This document shows, piece by piece, positions 1 through 6,558 of a DNA stretch of 22,068 bases. Positions within the stretch are counted from its first letter, which is position 1, and the number at the start of each line of letters is the position of its first letter. Position numbers and translations under genes: made by a program. Source of the stretch: JAJPXC01 sp964517875 (GTDB taxonomy: Bacteria; Bacteroidota; Bacteroidia; Bacteroidales; Muribaculaceae); the NCBI GenBank assembly GCA_964517875.1, contig CAZFEU010000039.1:1-22068 (forward strand), read 5' to 3'. The notes beneath the pieces were generated by a model. The model worked only from the letters and a program-made list of their open reading frames with translations, was not told the DNA's origin and ran no database searches.

Positions 1-48
1 ACCTGACTGTTAATCAGGGGGTCGTTGGTTCAAGCCCATCCTGAAGCG
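1..48 (+). tRNA. tRNA-Asn(GTT), 5' end outside the window
   Basis: This is the 3' part of a tRNA identical to the complete copy at 71-144. The anticodon GTT (9-11) lies between arms CCTGA and TCAGG, and the T arm and 3' acceptor strand CTGAAGC follow with discriminator G. The CCA end is not encoded. The D arm and 5' acceptor strand lie before base 1. Confidence 0.95.
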
Positions 49-70
49 CAAAACACATTACTTACTTCTT

Positions 71-144
71 GCTTCAGTAGCTCAGTTGGTTAGAGCACCT
101 GACTGTTAATCAGGGGGTCGTTGGTTCAAGCCCATCCTGAAGCG
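71..144 (+). tRNA. tRNA-Asn(GTT)
   Basis: Complete 74-nt cloverleaf. The acceptor strands GCTTCAG (71-77) and CTGAAGC (137-143) pair perfectly, with discriminator G144. The anticodon loop CTGTTAA carries GTT at 105-107. CCA is not encoded. It lies 22 nt after an identical copy, with no promoter or terminator between them, so the two are probably processed from one transcript that ends at the hairpin at 172-205. Confidence 0.97.
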
Positions 145-171
145 CAAAAGATTAGTCTTATTATGCTAAAT

Positions 172-205
172 AGGCCGCGACATGATCATGCCGCGACCTT
201 TTTTT
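172..205 (+). terminator. Rho-independent terminator of the tRNA-Asn pair
   Basis: A GC-rich hairpin (AGG and CGCG on the 5' arm, CGCG and CCT on the 3' arm, one C-A mismatch) runs directly into seven T residues (199-205). It ends the tRNA transcript and shows that the upstream in-frame extension of the next reading frame is not coding. Confidence 0.75.
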
Positions 206-239
206 ATCGCCCCACCACCTTTTTGTCAGCGAAAACAAT

Positions 240-247
240 TATATTTG
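240..247 (+). promoter_or_regulatory. Bacteroidota -7 element (TATATTTG) for the HEPN/MNT pair
   Basis: TATATTTG matches the TAnnTTTG -7 consensus and predicts a start near 254, giving a leader of about 20 nt before the ATG at 275. A TTTG lies upstream (222-225), but at only 14 nt spacing, so the -33 box is uncertain. Confidence 0.5.
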
Positions 248-274
248 TGCTTTAAATCAAACGCATTTACGTTT

Positions 275-661
275 ATGAATGACAAGGTAACATATTGGAT
301 GGAGATGTCGGATTACGATTTCGACACCGCCAATGCCATGTTTGAAACCAAGCGTTACCTATATGTCGGCTTCATGTGTCACCAAACGATCGAGAAGATT
401 TTGAAAGCATATTGGAGCAATGTGTCTGAAGAACCCCCATTGAAAATACACAGTCTTTCCCGATTGGCCGAGTAGACTGAACTGGACAAGCTAATGACCG
501 AAGAACAGCTCGATTTTATTGACTCTATTGAACCCCTTAACATAGAAGCTCGCTATCCTTCTTACAAAGACCGCCTGATGAAAAGCCTTAATGCAAGCCG
601 CTGTACAGAACTTCTGAAACAAACCGATGAGTTGAGAATATGGATAAAGAGCAAGCTATAA
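275..661 (+). pseudogene. HEPN-domain protein gene with in-frame amber stop
   Basis: From the ATG at 275 the frame encodes a HEPN-domain protein of the small type found beside minimal nucleotidyltransferases (residues 27-46: KRYLYVGFMCHQ, then an IEKILKAYW stretch, then KIHSLSRLAE). TAG at 473-475 is codon 67. The same frame then runs on without a shift for 61 more sense codons to TAA at 659-661, and this second half is also family-like (EARYPSYKDRL, ELRIWIKSKL). The natural product would be about 128 residues. A single base change, for example AAG or CAG to TAG, explains the break. The typical RX4-6H HEPN RNase motif is not evident. The frame overlaps the following MNT gene by 22 nt, so the two were an operon. 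A sequencing error cannot be excluded; the alternative is an active gene producing only a 66-residue fragment. Confidence 0.75.
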
Positions 662-936
662 AATTGGCGCAACGCTATAAGGCCGCAGTTGCTGAGCGAT
701 TGCCGTTAAAGGCCCTTTACCTTTATGGTTCGTTCAGCAAAGGCACATATCATGACGACAGCGATATTGACATTGCCGTTGTAGTTGAGCATCTTAATGA
801 TGATTATTTCGCTGACACTCCTCTACTGTGGAAACTTAGGCGCAAGATAAGCAACCTTATTGAGCCCGTGCTACTGACCGAGGACAATAATAATCCACTA
901 TACTCCGATATACTCAAAACCGGAATATTGATATAA
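640..936 (+). CDS. Minimal nucleotidyltransferase (MNT) domain protein
   Basis: A 98-residue protein of the DNA polymerase beta-like nucleotidyltransferase superfamily. The signature GS-X10-DXD is complete: G30-S31, then D42 and D44 (within YGSFSKGTYHDDSDIDIAVV). This is the metal- and nucleotide-binding site. In characterised HEPN/MNT pairs the MNT protein is the antitoxin and transfers AMP to its HEPN partner; that role here is inferred from family knowledge. The gene starts inside the last codons of the HEPN frame. Because the HEPN frame is interrupted, this may be an orphan antitoxin, and translational coupling across the overlap would be reduced. Confidence 0.85.
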   Translation: MDKEQAIKLAQRYKAAVAERLPLKALYLYGSFSKGTYHDDSDIDIAVVVEHLNDDYFADTPLLWKLRRKISNLIEPVLLTEDNNNPLYSDILKTGILI

Positions 937-1118
937 CGTTTCCCTAAACACCCGCGACATGCCGTAGGTTGCCGCACCACCGTTGCTCGCAATAAAGCTG
1001 TTCGGCCACGCCGGAAGCAAATAGAGCACACCGCATCGGTCGCTATGGGCGAGCGAAAATGGCCCGACCGCCGAGAACAGCAGCCGAGCCAAGCATTACA
1101 GAGCTTTTCTACATATTA
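937..1118. other. GC-rich non-coding stretch between the MNT gene and the BspA-like gene
   Basis: This 182-nt gap is visibly richer in G and C than the AT-rich genes on either side. Short open frames cross it on the minus strand, but they have no start context, no recognisable domain and run into the MNT gene. I see no clear hairpin terminator or promoter. It may be a decayed gene or a dispersed repeat. Confidence 0.3.
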
Positions 1119-2636
1119 TCAGTTAATTATAACTTTTTTCACCGTCGAGCCTTGGCGGACGATGTACATACCAGGTGCGAGACTGTCGGTCGAGTCAGCT
1201 ATTCGCACACCGTTGAGATTGTAAACCTCGCAACTCCGTACGCCATCGCCGTCGTCCACCACATCATCAATCCCCGAGAAATCGTACACCTCGATTTTCT
1301 TAAAGTTCTTCCATGGGTCGATAGTCTTGCATTTGGCCACAGCCTCCTCAGGCACATACAATGTAGCTGCATAATTTGAGAATATATTGGAGTTTCCCTC
1401 GATAGGATTCTTGGTTTCATAATAAACCGAATTCATTGCAGAGCAACCATCGAAAGCCTCCCGACCAATATCTGTAATTGAGTTAGTGATGGTCAGCTTC
1501 TTTAGGCTAGTGCAATCTCCGAAAGCGCCATAGCCAATTGAGGAAACAGAATTTGGGATCGTCAACGCATATATCTTTTCGCAACCCATGAAAGCCCAAT
1601 CACAGATCGAGTTGACTGTATTCGGGATATCAACAGATGACTCACCACCAGGAAACGCTATCAATTTAGTCATATCCTTATTATATAACACTCCATCTTT
1701 AGAGGTGAAAGATCCGCCGTTCATCGTCCCGTCGTCGTACTGGTGCTCCTTGAATACGATGTTGTCGACTGTGATGGTGCATCCACCGAAGCCGGCGAAG
1801 TCGAAGGCTATCTTAAGAGTGCCGTCGAAGCCCTCTACGTCGGAGAACCATACGATCGAACCACCTGCCGAAACATTAACACGGTCAGCTGTGAAGTATA
1901 CGTTGTCGTCGCCATCCATCTGAGGCTTAACGGTGACAGCGCCATCCTTGGGAACGGTGATGTTGCAAGAGAAGTCGTAGGTCACGCCGGCCTTAACGGG
2001 GATGTTGGTGCCGATGTGTACCTGACCCTGCCACTGGTCATTACCGGTAGCCTCGGGAGCGGTGAAGGTGAAGCCCTTGGTGGGGGTGAGCTCAACAGTG
2101 GGCTGAGGAGCAAGCTCTGCCCAGCCGCCGTCGGCAAACCATGTAGTCTGCACCTTAACCTTAGCTTCCTTCCACAAGTTGTGCTCGAAGTCGTACTTAA
2201 AGCCGTTTATGCCCATTCTTATTGCAGTCAAGTTTATGCAATTAGCAAACGGATTGGTGCCAATTGATATGACTGTGTTAGGGATAGTAACCTGTGTCAA
2301 ACTACTACAGTGAGTAAAAGCAATGTCTCCGATTGATGTAACTGTGCTGGGTATAATTACCTCTGTCAAGCCGGAACACCAACGGAAAGCTCCGTTTTGG
2401 ATTGATGTTACTGTGTATTCCACATCTTCATATTTCACAATTGATGGTATTACAACTTTTCCTGATGGTGCTGACATTGATATATCGCCTAATTGATATC
2501 TTACTTCGCAGGTTTTTGCATTCTCATCAGTAATTAAATACCAAAGAGTTTTACCCTGGTATGTATACTTAAAGTCTTTTGCAATTGAATGAAATGCCAC
2601 CAGTAGTCCGATAATCACAAGTAAATAATGTTTCAT
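1119..2636 (-). CDS. Secreted BspA-type leucine-rich-repeat protein with an inserted carbohydrate-binding-like domain
   Basis: A 505-residue secreted protein. I start at the ATG at 2636 because it opens a signal peptide (hydrophobic residues 4-18, then AKDF); the longer frame adds 23 residues without signal character. Residues about 75-140 and 335-405 are BspA/TpLRR repeats (SIGDIAFTHCSSLTQVTIPN and IGYGAFGDCTSLKKLTI types). Between them, at about 145-303, lies a beta-sandwich like family 4/9 carbohydrate-binding modules (DQWQGQVHIGTNIPVKAG, then YDFSCNI and NVYFTADRV). The C-terminus (NLNGVRIADSTDSLAPGMYIV) resembles the secretion/anchoring tails of Bacteroidales surface proteins. The likely role is surface adhesion or glycan binding. 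The inserted module is far richer in GC than the rest of the gene. It lies 89 nt downstream of the lipoprotein gene, with a hairpin between them. Confidence 0.8.
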   Translation of the reverse strand: MKHYLLVIIGLLVAFHSIAKDFKYTYQGKTLWYLITDENAKTCEVRYQLGDISMSAPSGKVVIPSIVKYEDVEYTVTSIQNGAFRWCSGLTEVIIPSTVTSIGDIAFTHCSSLTQVTIPNTVISIGTNPFANCINLTAIRMGINGFKYDFEHNLWKEAKVKVQTTWFADGGWAELAPQPTVELTPTKGFTFTAPEATGNDQWQGQVHIGTNIPVKAGVTYDFSCNITVPKDGAVTVKPQMDGDDNVYFTADRVNVSAGGSIVWFSDVEGFDGTLKIAFDFAGFGGCTITVDNIVFKEHQYDDGTMNGGSFTSKDGVLYNKDMTKLIAFPGGESSVDIPNTVNSICDWAFMGCEKIYALTIPNSVSSIGYGAFGDCTSLKKLTITNSITDIGREAFDGCSAMNSVYYETKNPIEGNSNIFSNYAATLYVPEEAVAKCKTIDPWKNFKKIEVYDFSGIDDVVDDGDGVRSCEVYNLNGVRIADSTDSLAPGMYIVRQGSTVKKVIIN

Positions 2637-2659
2637 AATTGAATAGCTTGATAAAGTAA

Positions 2660-2703
2660 ACTTTATGGAAAGCGGTGCGTCAAATCCGAGCTTGACGCAC
2701 CGC
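2660..2703 (-). terminator. 12-bp perfect hairpin between the lipoprotein and BspA-like genes
   Basis: Arms 2672-2683 and 2692-2703 (GCGGTGCGTCAA and its exact complement) enclose an 8-nt loop. On the minus strand the stem begins 22 nt after the lipoprotein stop and is followed by a short T-rich stretch, so it may terminate or attenuate transcription into the BspA-like gene. The T run is poor. A second palindrome, ATAAAGT-AA-ACTTTAT, lies at 2651-2666. Confidence 0.5.
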
Positions 2704-2725
2704 ACATGAGATATTAAACTTTAAA

Positions 2726-4378
2726 CTATTGCTCCAGGGTTATATTTGATACACGTGCTGTGTCACGTCCAGACGATCCGGAAGAATCCTTTTTATACGT
2801 AACTGTAACTGATGTTGGCTGAGTGCTTGTATATACAGGTGACTCATATCGAACTTGTTCTGTTCCGCTATATTGATCTGAAGTCCAATTTGTACCTTTA
2901 ACTACCACATAGTCCCACCCCGACTCTGAACTTACGTCCAAATCAAAGCACAGCTTCTCGCCATACCGCGGTGTGAATGAGATAGTCAACGTGGAGGTCG
3001 TACTATTGACCCCTGCATTACCTGACTCCCATGTGCCATCACTTAGTTCTCGCCAAGGATATGTTCCCAATGATGAGACTTGTAGAGTTTCGTTTGCAGG
3101 CACCTTATCGGTCTTGAATCGTTGCACATTACCGTAGATGATATATGGGTCATCATCTTCATCGTCATATCTTAATGGAGTCCATGATGAGTCATACCCC
3201 ATGTATATGTAACCCACTACATAGTAATTTGTCTCAGGATCAAGGTTGTTAATATATATTGAATAATCTTTTTCAGTCGTTGAGGTTTGGATGTAGTAAA
3301 CATCGGATTCCTCTTGATTCTTATTGTACCAGCTCTTAGCATCGGCCACTTTAAACGCCGACGCATGCGAATATTTGCTTGATATCAAGAAGCCAGCCTT
3401 TACATTTTCGATACCTACGAGTGAAATTGGGAATGATCCGTTCAGAGTGGCTGAATTAGCCTCAATCTCGGTTGCTGCTCCGGTATTAACAGTGATTGAA
3501 CCGGCACCAAGGGTCTTGAAGCTCTTTACCTCAGGAGCATAGAAATACTTGCCATTCCAAGCGAAGAAGGTGCGATAATAGTAGGTTTTTCCAGGTTCGA
3601 GCTCTTCTTCCTCACATGTGATACGGCCATTCAGATTCTCCTTTGTGGTGATTTCATCGGGTTCGTCAAAGTCATCTTCAGTGTCAAAGTGGTTTTGCTG
3701 CCACTGCTCATAATATTCGTATGTCAAGGTTTCAGCTGTACTCATTTTGACTTCGTCAGTGTAAATGAAGCCGTATTTTTGGTTTTCATTCACATCCTGT
3801 AGATTTCCTACATTTACACCACCCTTCATGGCAGCTTTTACCGCACGTAAATCAGTAGCCTCAAGGGTGGCAAGAGTAATTTCAGGTGAGGGATCCTTGG
3901 TGGTCACACTTTTTACCTGTGAATAATTATGTATTTTACCTATCTTAACATATGCACGATAATAGTAAGTAGTAGCGGGTTTGAGGTCGATTAACTGTTT
4001 CTCAAACTTGCCATCTACCGATGAGCTATTAACCTGCACGCTGGTGCACACATACTTCTCTTTGTCATTCTTACCACTTTGACCATCACAAACGAGTTTC
4101 TCCTCATAGTCGAAATTTGGATTTGTAAGTGCTTCCATATACACAATACCAAAGGTGTGGTCGCTTGTGAGCTTTGGAAAGTCAACCGTGCCGAGCAGTA
4201 CTACATCGGTGTAGGTAACATCGCGAGTAGCACCGACTGTGATAATATTGCCATTAAGATTGCCGTAATCACCGCCGCCGAATGCGCCCTGATTTTCAGG
4301 TTCATCTTTAGAACAACTTGTTAATCCTACCGCAACTGCAAGTGCCAGGCCAAGAAGTGTAGAAATTTTAAATTTCAT
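2726..4378 (-). CDS. Surface lipoprotein with FN3-like repeats
   Basis: A 550-residue predicted lipoprotein. The signal peptide ends in the lipobox LTSC with Cys22, followed by SKDE, acidic residues like the surface-export signal of Bacteroidota lipoproteins. Three beta-sandwich repeats of about 110-130 residues follow, each ending in a hallmark strand: TTYYYRAYV (about 136), KTYYYRTFF (about 264) and TNYYVVGYI (about 383). This pattern is typical of FN3-like domains in Bacteroidales outer-surface proteins. The last about 120 residues (from 430) form a separate beta-rich domain. No catalytic motif is visible, so a binding or structural role at the cell surface is the most that can be inferred. 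It lies upstream of the BspA-like gene on the same strand, and the two may share a transcript. A structured RNA ends 55 nt upstream of its start. Confidence 0.8.
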   Translation of the reverse strand: MKFKISTLLGLALAVAVGLTSCSKDEPENQGAFGGGDYGNLNGNIITVGATRDVTYTDVVLLGTVDFPKLTSDHTFGIVYMEALTNPNFDYEEKLVCDGQSGKNDKEKYVCTSVQVNSSSVDGKFEKQLIDLKPATTYYYRAYVKIGKIHNYSQVKSVTTKDPSPEITLATLEATDLRAVKAAMKGGVNVGNLQDVNENQKYGFIYTDEVKMSTAETLTYEYYEQWQQNHFDTEDDFDEPDEITTKENLNGRITCEEEELEPGKTYYYRTFFAWNGKYFYAPEVKSFKTLGAGSITVNTGAATEIEANSATLNGSFPISLVGIENVKAGFLISSKYSHASAFKVADAKSWYNKNQEESDVYYIQTSTTEKDYSIYINNLDPETNYYVVGYIYMGYDSSWTPLRYDDEDDDPYIIYGNVQRFKTDKVPANETLQVSSLGTYPWRELSDGTWESGNAGVNSTTSTLTISFTPRYGEKLCFDLDVSSESGWDYVVVKGTNWTSDQYSGTEQVRYESPVYTSTQPTSVTVTYKKDSSGSSGRDTARVSNITLEQ

Positions 4379-4432
4379 TTTGTGATAATGTTGTCGCCTC
4401 CATTCCCGAATTGACCTTTAATTTTTATTACG

Positions 4433-4690
4433 AAAAAAGCGTGGAATGATGTTCTCGTTTATTGTCACTGAGGCATCGCCAAACGCCCTATAGGTAATAA
4501 ACAGTCCACTCCCACGCCTTATCGAATATCGATATCCCCTTGCCGGGGAGTGGATATACGACAAGCATGAGCGTTTATGACTGCTTTCTCCCACCTATTG
4601 TAAATTTGGCGAATTTCAGTGACAGGATAAAGCAAAAAACGCTTTTTAATATGTCTTGAAATCAGCACGTCAGCGACAGCGCTGATTTCG
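4433..4690 (-). ncRNA. ssrS: Probable 6S RNA (long imperfect hairpin with central bubble)
   Basis: Reading the minus strand, the two halves of this gene-free stretch are complementary for most of their length. Paired segments from outside inwards: 4639-4647 with 4434-4442 (AAAAAGCGT/ACGCTTTTT); TTTAT with ATAAA; 4616-4624 with 4463-4471 (TGTCACTGA/TCAGTGACA); 4605-4612 with 4476-4483 (TCGCCAAA/TTTGGCGA); ATAGGT with ACCTAT; a purine-rich bubble GGGAGAAAG opposite TTTATT; CAGTC with GACTG. A terminal stem may use TCCACTCCC (4546-4554) with GGGAGTGGA (4505-4513). A rod of about 215 nt with small internal loops and a central bubble is the architecture of 6S RNA, which mimics open promoter DNA to sequester RNA polymerase. 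The 3' end is a run of six T (4433-4438). A promoter at 4695-4726 would start the transcript near 4688, giving a 5' hairpin (4658-4689) that could be removed by processing. Because the element is nearly symmetric, the plus strand could also fold; I prefer minus for its promoter and T run. No sequence-level match was tested. Confidence 0.6.
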
Positions 4691-4694
4691 GGTA

Positions 4695-4726
4695 CAAATT
4701 TAGTTTTTATTGTTAGAAATCACAAC
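4695..4726 (-). promoter_or_regulatory. Bacteroidota promoter upstream of the structured RNA
   Basis: On the minus strand, TAAATTTG (4695-4702) matches TAnnTTTG, with GTTG (4723-4726) 20 nt upstream as a -33-like element. The predicted start near 4688 coincides with the first base of a 9-bp hairpin (GAAATCAGC/GCTGATTTC). It may also feed the lipoprotein gene at 4378 if termination at 4433 is incomplete. Confidence 0.55.
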
Positions 4727-4842
4727 ACGTTAACACATTTTTCCGGGCAACACCTCCTATATTTATCAGATTCAGACGTTTTAACAGCCGCAGGGCGGCT
4801 CTGCTACGATAACTATGCTATTTTATTGTTATTAGAGTTATT

Positions 4843-4887
4843 GGACGGGTCAGACTCGTCCGACCCGTCCGACTAGTTCGACTCGTG
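4843..4887. repeat. Array of five degenerate 9-bp repeats, 3' side of the four-helix-bundle gene
   Basis: Five contiguous 9-mers: GGACGGGTC, AGACTCGTC, CGACCCGTC, CGACTAGTT, CGACTCGTG. The approximate consensus is CGACYMGTC, and each unit contains a near-palindromic GACnnGTC core. The same unit in the same orientation recurs at 5584-5622 on the other side of the gene. Just beyond lie two hairpins, AATAAGT-TTAC-ACTTATT (4893-4910) and CTCGGC/GCCGAG (4924-4942), between the array and the stop codon. Confidence 0.8.
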
Positions 4888-4949
4888 CGTGAAATAAGTT
4901 TACACTTATTCCAGGTAGCCGCACTCGGCACCAAGAGCCGAGCACAGTA

Positions 4950-5489
4950 TCAACGATAGTTTTTGCGTGCTGCGTAGAGCTGCTCAGTAACGCCTCCATT
5001 TTCCAGAAAAGACTGCTGCTGAGCCTCAAGCATTTTGCGGAGCATAAATGTAGCTTGGTTTATCAACGTAATCATCATATTACAAAACTCCTCGGCACCC
5101 AGCTTCTCAACATATTCCAATGGATTATTCATAAATCGGTCCGATTTCAGATATTTCCGCATCGCCTCAACCCGGTGATGCCCTTTACCCCATAATTGCA
5201 GGTGATGCTGTCTTAAATAATCCTCATAATCCAAAAGCAACTCTTCGAGCGATGCCTTGGCCACATTAGTAAGTTTAAGCTCTGTTTTACGCGAAGTTGT
5301 TGATGCAGCACTCCCTTCCGCTATATTTTGTTTTCCCGATCTGGCTGCCTGCTCCATCTGATCGCGTGTACGACTTTTGTATGGGACATAACGTTTGACA
5401 AATTCAACCGTTAAATCACAGATAATCTCAGATACCTTGTACACCCTCAGGCGACGATATCCTCCTCCTTGTTTTAAGAATCCGCTCAT
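4950..5489 (-). CDS. Four-helix-bundle protein (23S rRNA-intervening-sequence protein family)
   Basis: A 179-residue protein of the four-helix-bundle family first known from 23S rRNA intervening sequences (S23 type). The family signature ARSGKQNIAEGSA lies at residues 49-61, followed by LKLTNVAKASLEELLLDYEDYL (split here as residues 71-92). The N-terminus (FLKQGGGYRRLRVYK) and the C-terminal extension after residue 100 resemble the longer, suffix-bearing form found in Bacteroidales. It is mostly helical, with no signal peptide, membrane segment or catalytic motif. The biochemical role of stand-alone members is not established; a relative, Avd of diversity-generating retroelements, binds nucleic acid and reverse transcriptase. 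It has its own -7 element upstream, and both sides carry arrays of the same 9-bp repeat, suggesting gene and repeats form one unit. No reverse transcriptase or rRNA is nearby. Confidence 0.85.
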   Translation of the reverse strand: MSGFLKQGGGYRRLRVYKVSEIICDLTVEFVKRYVPYKSRTRDQMEQAARSGKQNIAEGSAASTTSRKTELKLTNVAKASLEELLLDYEDYLRQHHLQLWGKGHHRVEAMRKYLKSDRFMNNPLEYVEKLGAEEFCNMMITLINQATFMLRKMLEAQQQSFLENGGVTEQLYAARKNYR

Positions 5490-5526
5490 ATTATCCTAGT
5501 AATTACAAGCTTCCATTTGGTTTCTG

Positions 5527-5534
5527 CAAATATA
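5527..5534 (-). promoter_or_regulatory. -7 element (TATATTTG) of the four-helix-bundle gene
   Basis: TATATTTG on the minus strand fits TAnnTTTG and predicts a start near 5520, about 30 nt before the ATG. No good -33 box is visible. It lies between the gene and the upstream 9-bp repeat array, so the array is not needed as a core promoter. Confidence 0.5.
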
Positions 5535-5583
5535 AGATTATATTCAGTAAACTCAGCCTTGCATTACGATTTCTCTCAATGTA

Positions 5584-5622
5584 AGACCCGTCTGACCAGT
5601 CCGACTCGTCCGACCAGTCGGA
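5584..5622. repeat. Array of four degenerate 9-bp repeats, 5' side of the four-helix-bundle gene
   Basis: Contiguous 9-mers AGACCCGTC, TGACCAGTC, CGACTCGTC and CGACCAGTC, followed by a partial unit GGAC. They share the consensus CGACYMGTC and orientation of the array at 4843-4887. The array sits seven bases from the end of the nagB terminator. Confidence 0.8.
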
Positions 5623-5628
5623 CATAGC

Positions 5629-5664
5629 AAAACGCGCCCTCGAGGCGGATGCTTCGGGGGCGCG
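5629..5664 (-). terminator. Rho-independent terminator of nagB
   Basis: On the minus strand, arms CGCGCCC and GGGCGCG plus an inner CGAAGC/GCCTCG stem (one wobble) close a 4-nt loop, followed by TTTT (5629-5632). It begins 23 nt after the nagB stop codon. Confidence 0.75.
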
Positions 5665-5687
5665 GTGTTGGGCCGGCTGATGTGTGG

Positions 5688-6491
5688 TTAGAGGGCGGGG
5701 ATAAGGTTGTCTTTTTCGATATCCTTGAAGTAGCGGTAGGTGTCGACCATGAGCTCGCCGCAGGCAGCGTCGTCGGCCACGATGATGGCGTGGGGGTGGA
5801 GCTGAAGGGCGGTGATAGTCCACATCTGGCTCACTGAGCCTTCGATGCCGTGCTTGAGGGCACGGGCCTTGTTGTGGCCATTGACAAGCAGCATCACTTC
5901 CTTGGCGTCCATCACGGTGCCTACGCCTACGGTGAGGGCGGTTTTGGGCACAAGGTTGAGGTCGCCGCCGAAGAAGCGCGAGTTGGCTACAATGGTGTCG
6001 GTGGTGAGTGTCTTGACGCGGGTGCGCGATGTGAGCGACGATCCGGGCTCGTTGAAGGCTATATGGCCGTCAGGGCCCACGCCTCCCATAAACAGGTCAA
6101 CGCCTCCGTAGCTCTTGATTTTGGCTTCGAAGCGAGCGCACTCGGCTTCGGGGTCGGGAGCGTTGCCGTCGAGTATGTTGACGTTCTCGGCTGGGATGTC
6201 GATATGGCTGAAGAAGTTGGTCCACATGAAAGTGTGATAGCTCTGCTCATGGTCGCGGGGTATGCCGCGGTATTCGTCCATATTGAATGTCACGACGTGC
6301 TTGAACGACACTTTACCCTCCTTGTTGAGCTTCACAAGCTCCTTGTACATGCCCAGGGGCGAACTACCGGTGGGACATCCGAGCACGAAGGGATGCTCAG
6401 CGGTGGGATTGGCACGATTGATTGAACTGGCCACGTGATATGCGGCCCAGCGCGATAATTGCTCATAATTGGGCTCAATGATTACTCTCAT
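5688..6491 (-). CDS. nagB: Glucosamine-6-phosphate deaminase
   Basis: A 267-residue cytoplasmic enzyme converting glucosamine 6-phosphate to fructose 6-phosphate and ammonia, the last step of amino-sugar catabolism. The length matches E. coli NagB (266), and the catalytic residues fall at the same numbers: Asp72 in FNMDEY, and Asp141, His143 and Glu148 in GPDGHIAFNEP. The phosphate-binding stretch GCPTGSSPLGMY is at 38-49. I start at the ATG at 6491 (MRVIIEP) because it aligns with the family start and lies about 30 nt after the predicted transcription start; the longer frame would read through the promoter. It is a single-gene unit with its own promoter and terminator, divergent from the ompA-type gene. 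In a gut organism it would serve mucin- or peptidoglycan-derived glucosamine. Confidence 0.96.
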   Translation of the reverse strand: MRVIIEPNYEQLSRWAAYHVASSINRANPTAEHPFVLGCPTGSSPLGMYKELVKLNKEGKVSFKHVVTFNMDEYRGIPRDHEQSYHTFMWTNFFSHIDIPAENVNILDGNAPDPEAECARFEAKIKSYGGVDLFMGGVGPDGHIAFNEPGSSLTSRTRVKTLTTDTIVANSRFFGGDLNLVPKTALTVGVGTVMDAKEVMLLVNGHNKARALKHGIEGSVSQMWTITALQLHPHAIIVADDAACGELMVDTYRYFKDIEKDNLIPAL

Positions 6492-6527
6492 AGTGCTATA
6501 GTTGTTAAGTTGAAATGTGTTCCGGGG

Positions 6528-6558
6528 CAAAATTACTAAAAAGCGGGCAATAATCAAC
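6528..6558 (-). promoter_or_regulatory. nagB promoter
   Basis: TAATTTTG (6528-6535, minus strand) matches TAnnTTTG, with GTTG (6555-6558) 19 nt upstream. The predicted start is near 6521, giving a leader of about 30 nt and fixing the nagB start at 6491. Confidence 0.6.

Noticed and set aside
182..274. N-terminal extension of the HEPN frame
   Set aside because: It begins inside the tRNA terminator and spans the predicted promoter; ATG 275 gives the family-like start.
1743..2267. Reading frame opposite the BspA-like gene (174 codons)
   Set aside because: It coincides with the GC-rich carbohydrate-binding-like segment and is a shadow of it.
4433..4702. Riboswitch or attenuator controlling the lipoprotein gene
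   Set aside because: A competing-hairpin plus T-run layout suggested this at first, but the outer halves of the region pair with each other for most of their length, which fits 6S RNA better; no known aptamer motif was recognised.
4950..5489. 23S rRNA intervening sequence
   Set aside because: The protein family fits, but no rRNA sequence flanks the gene; it is a stand-alone member.
4843..5622. CRISPR array
   Set aside because: The repeats are only 9 bp, contiguous and without spacers, and no cas genes are present.
5850..6425. Long reading frame opposite nagB (191 codons)
   Set aside because: It is antisense to a clear nagB with all catalytic residues; no family features.
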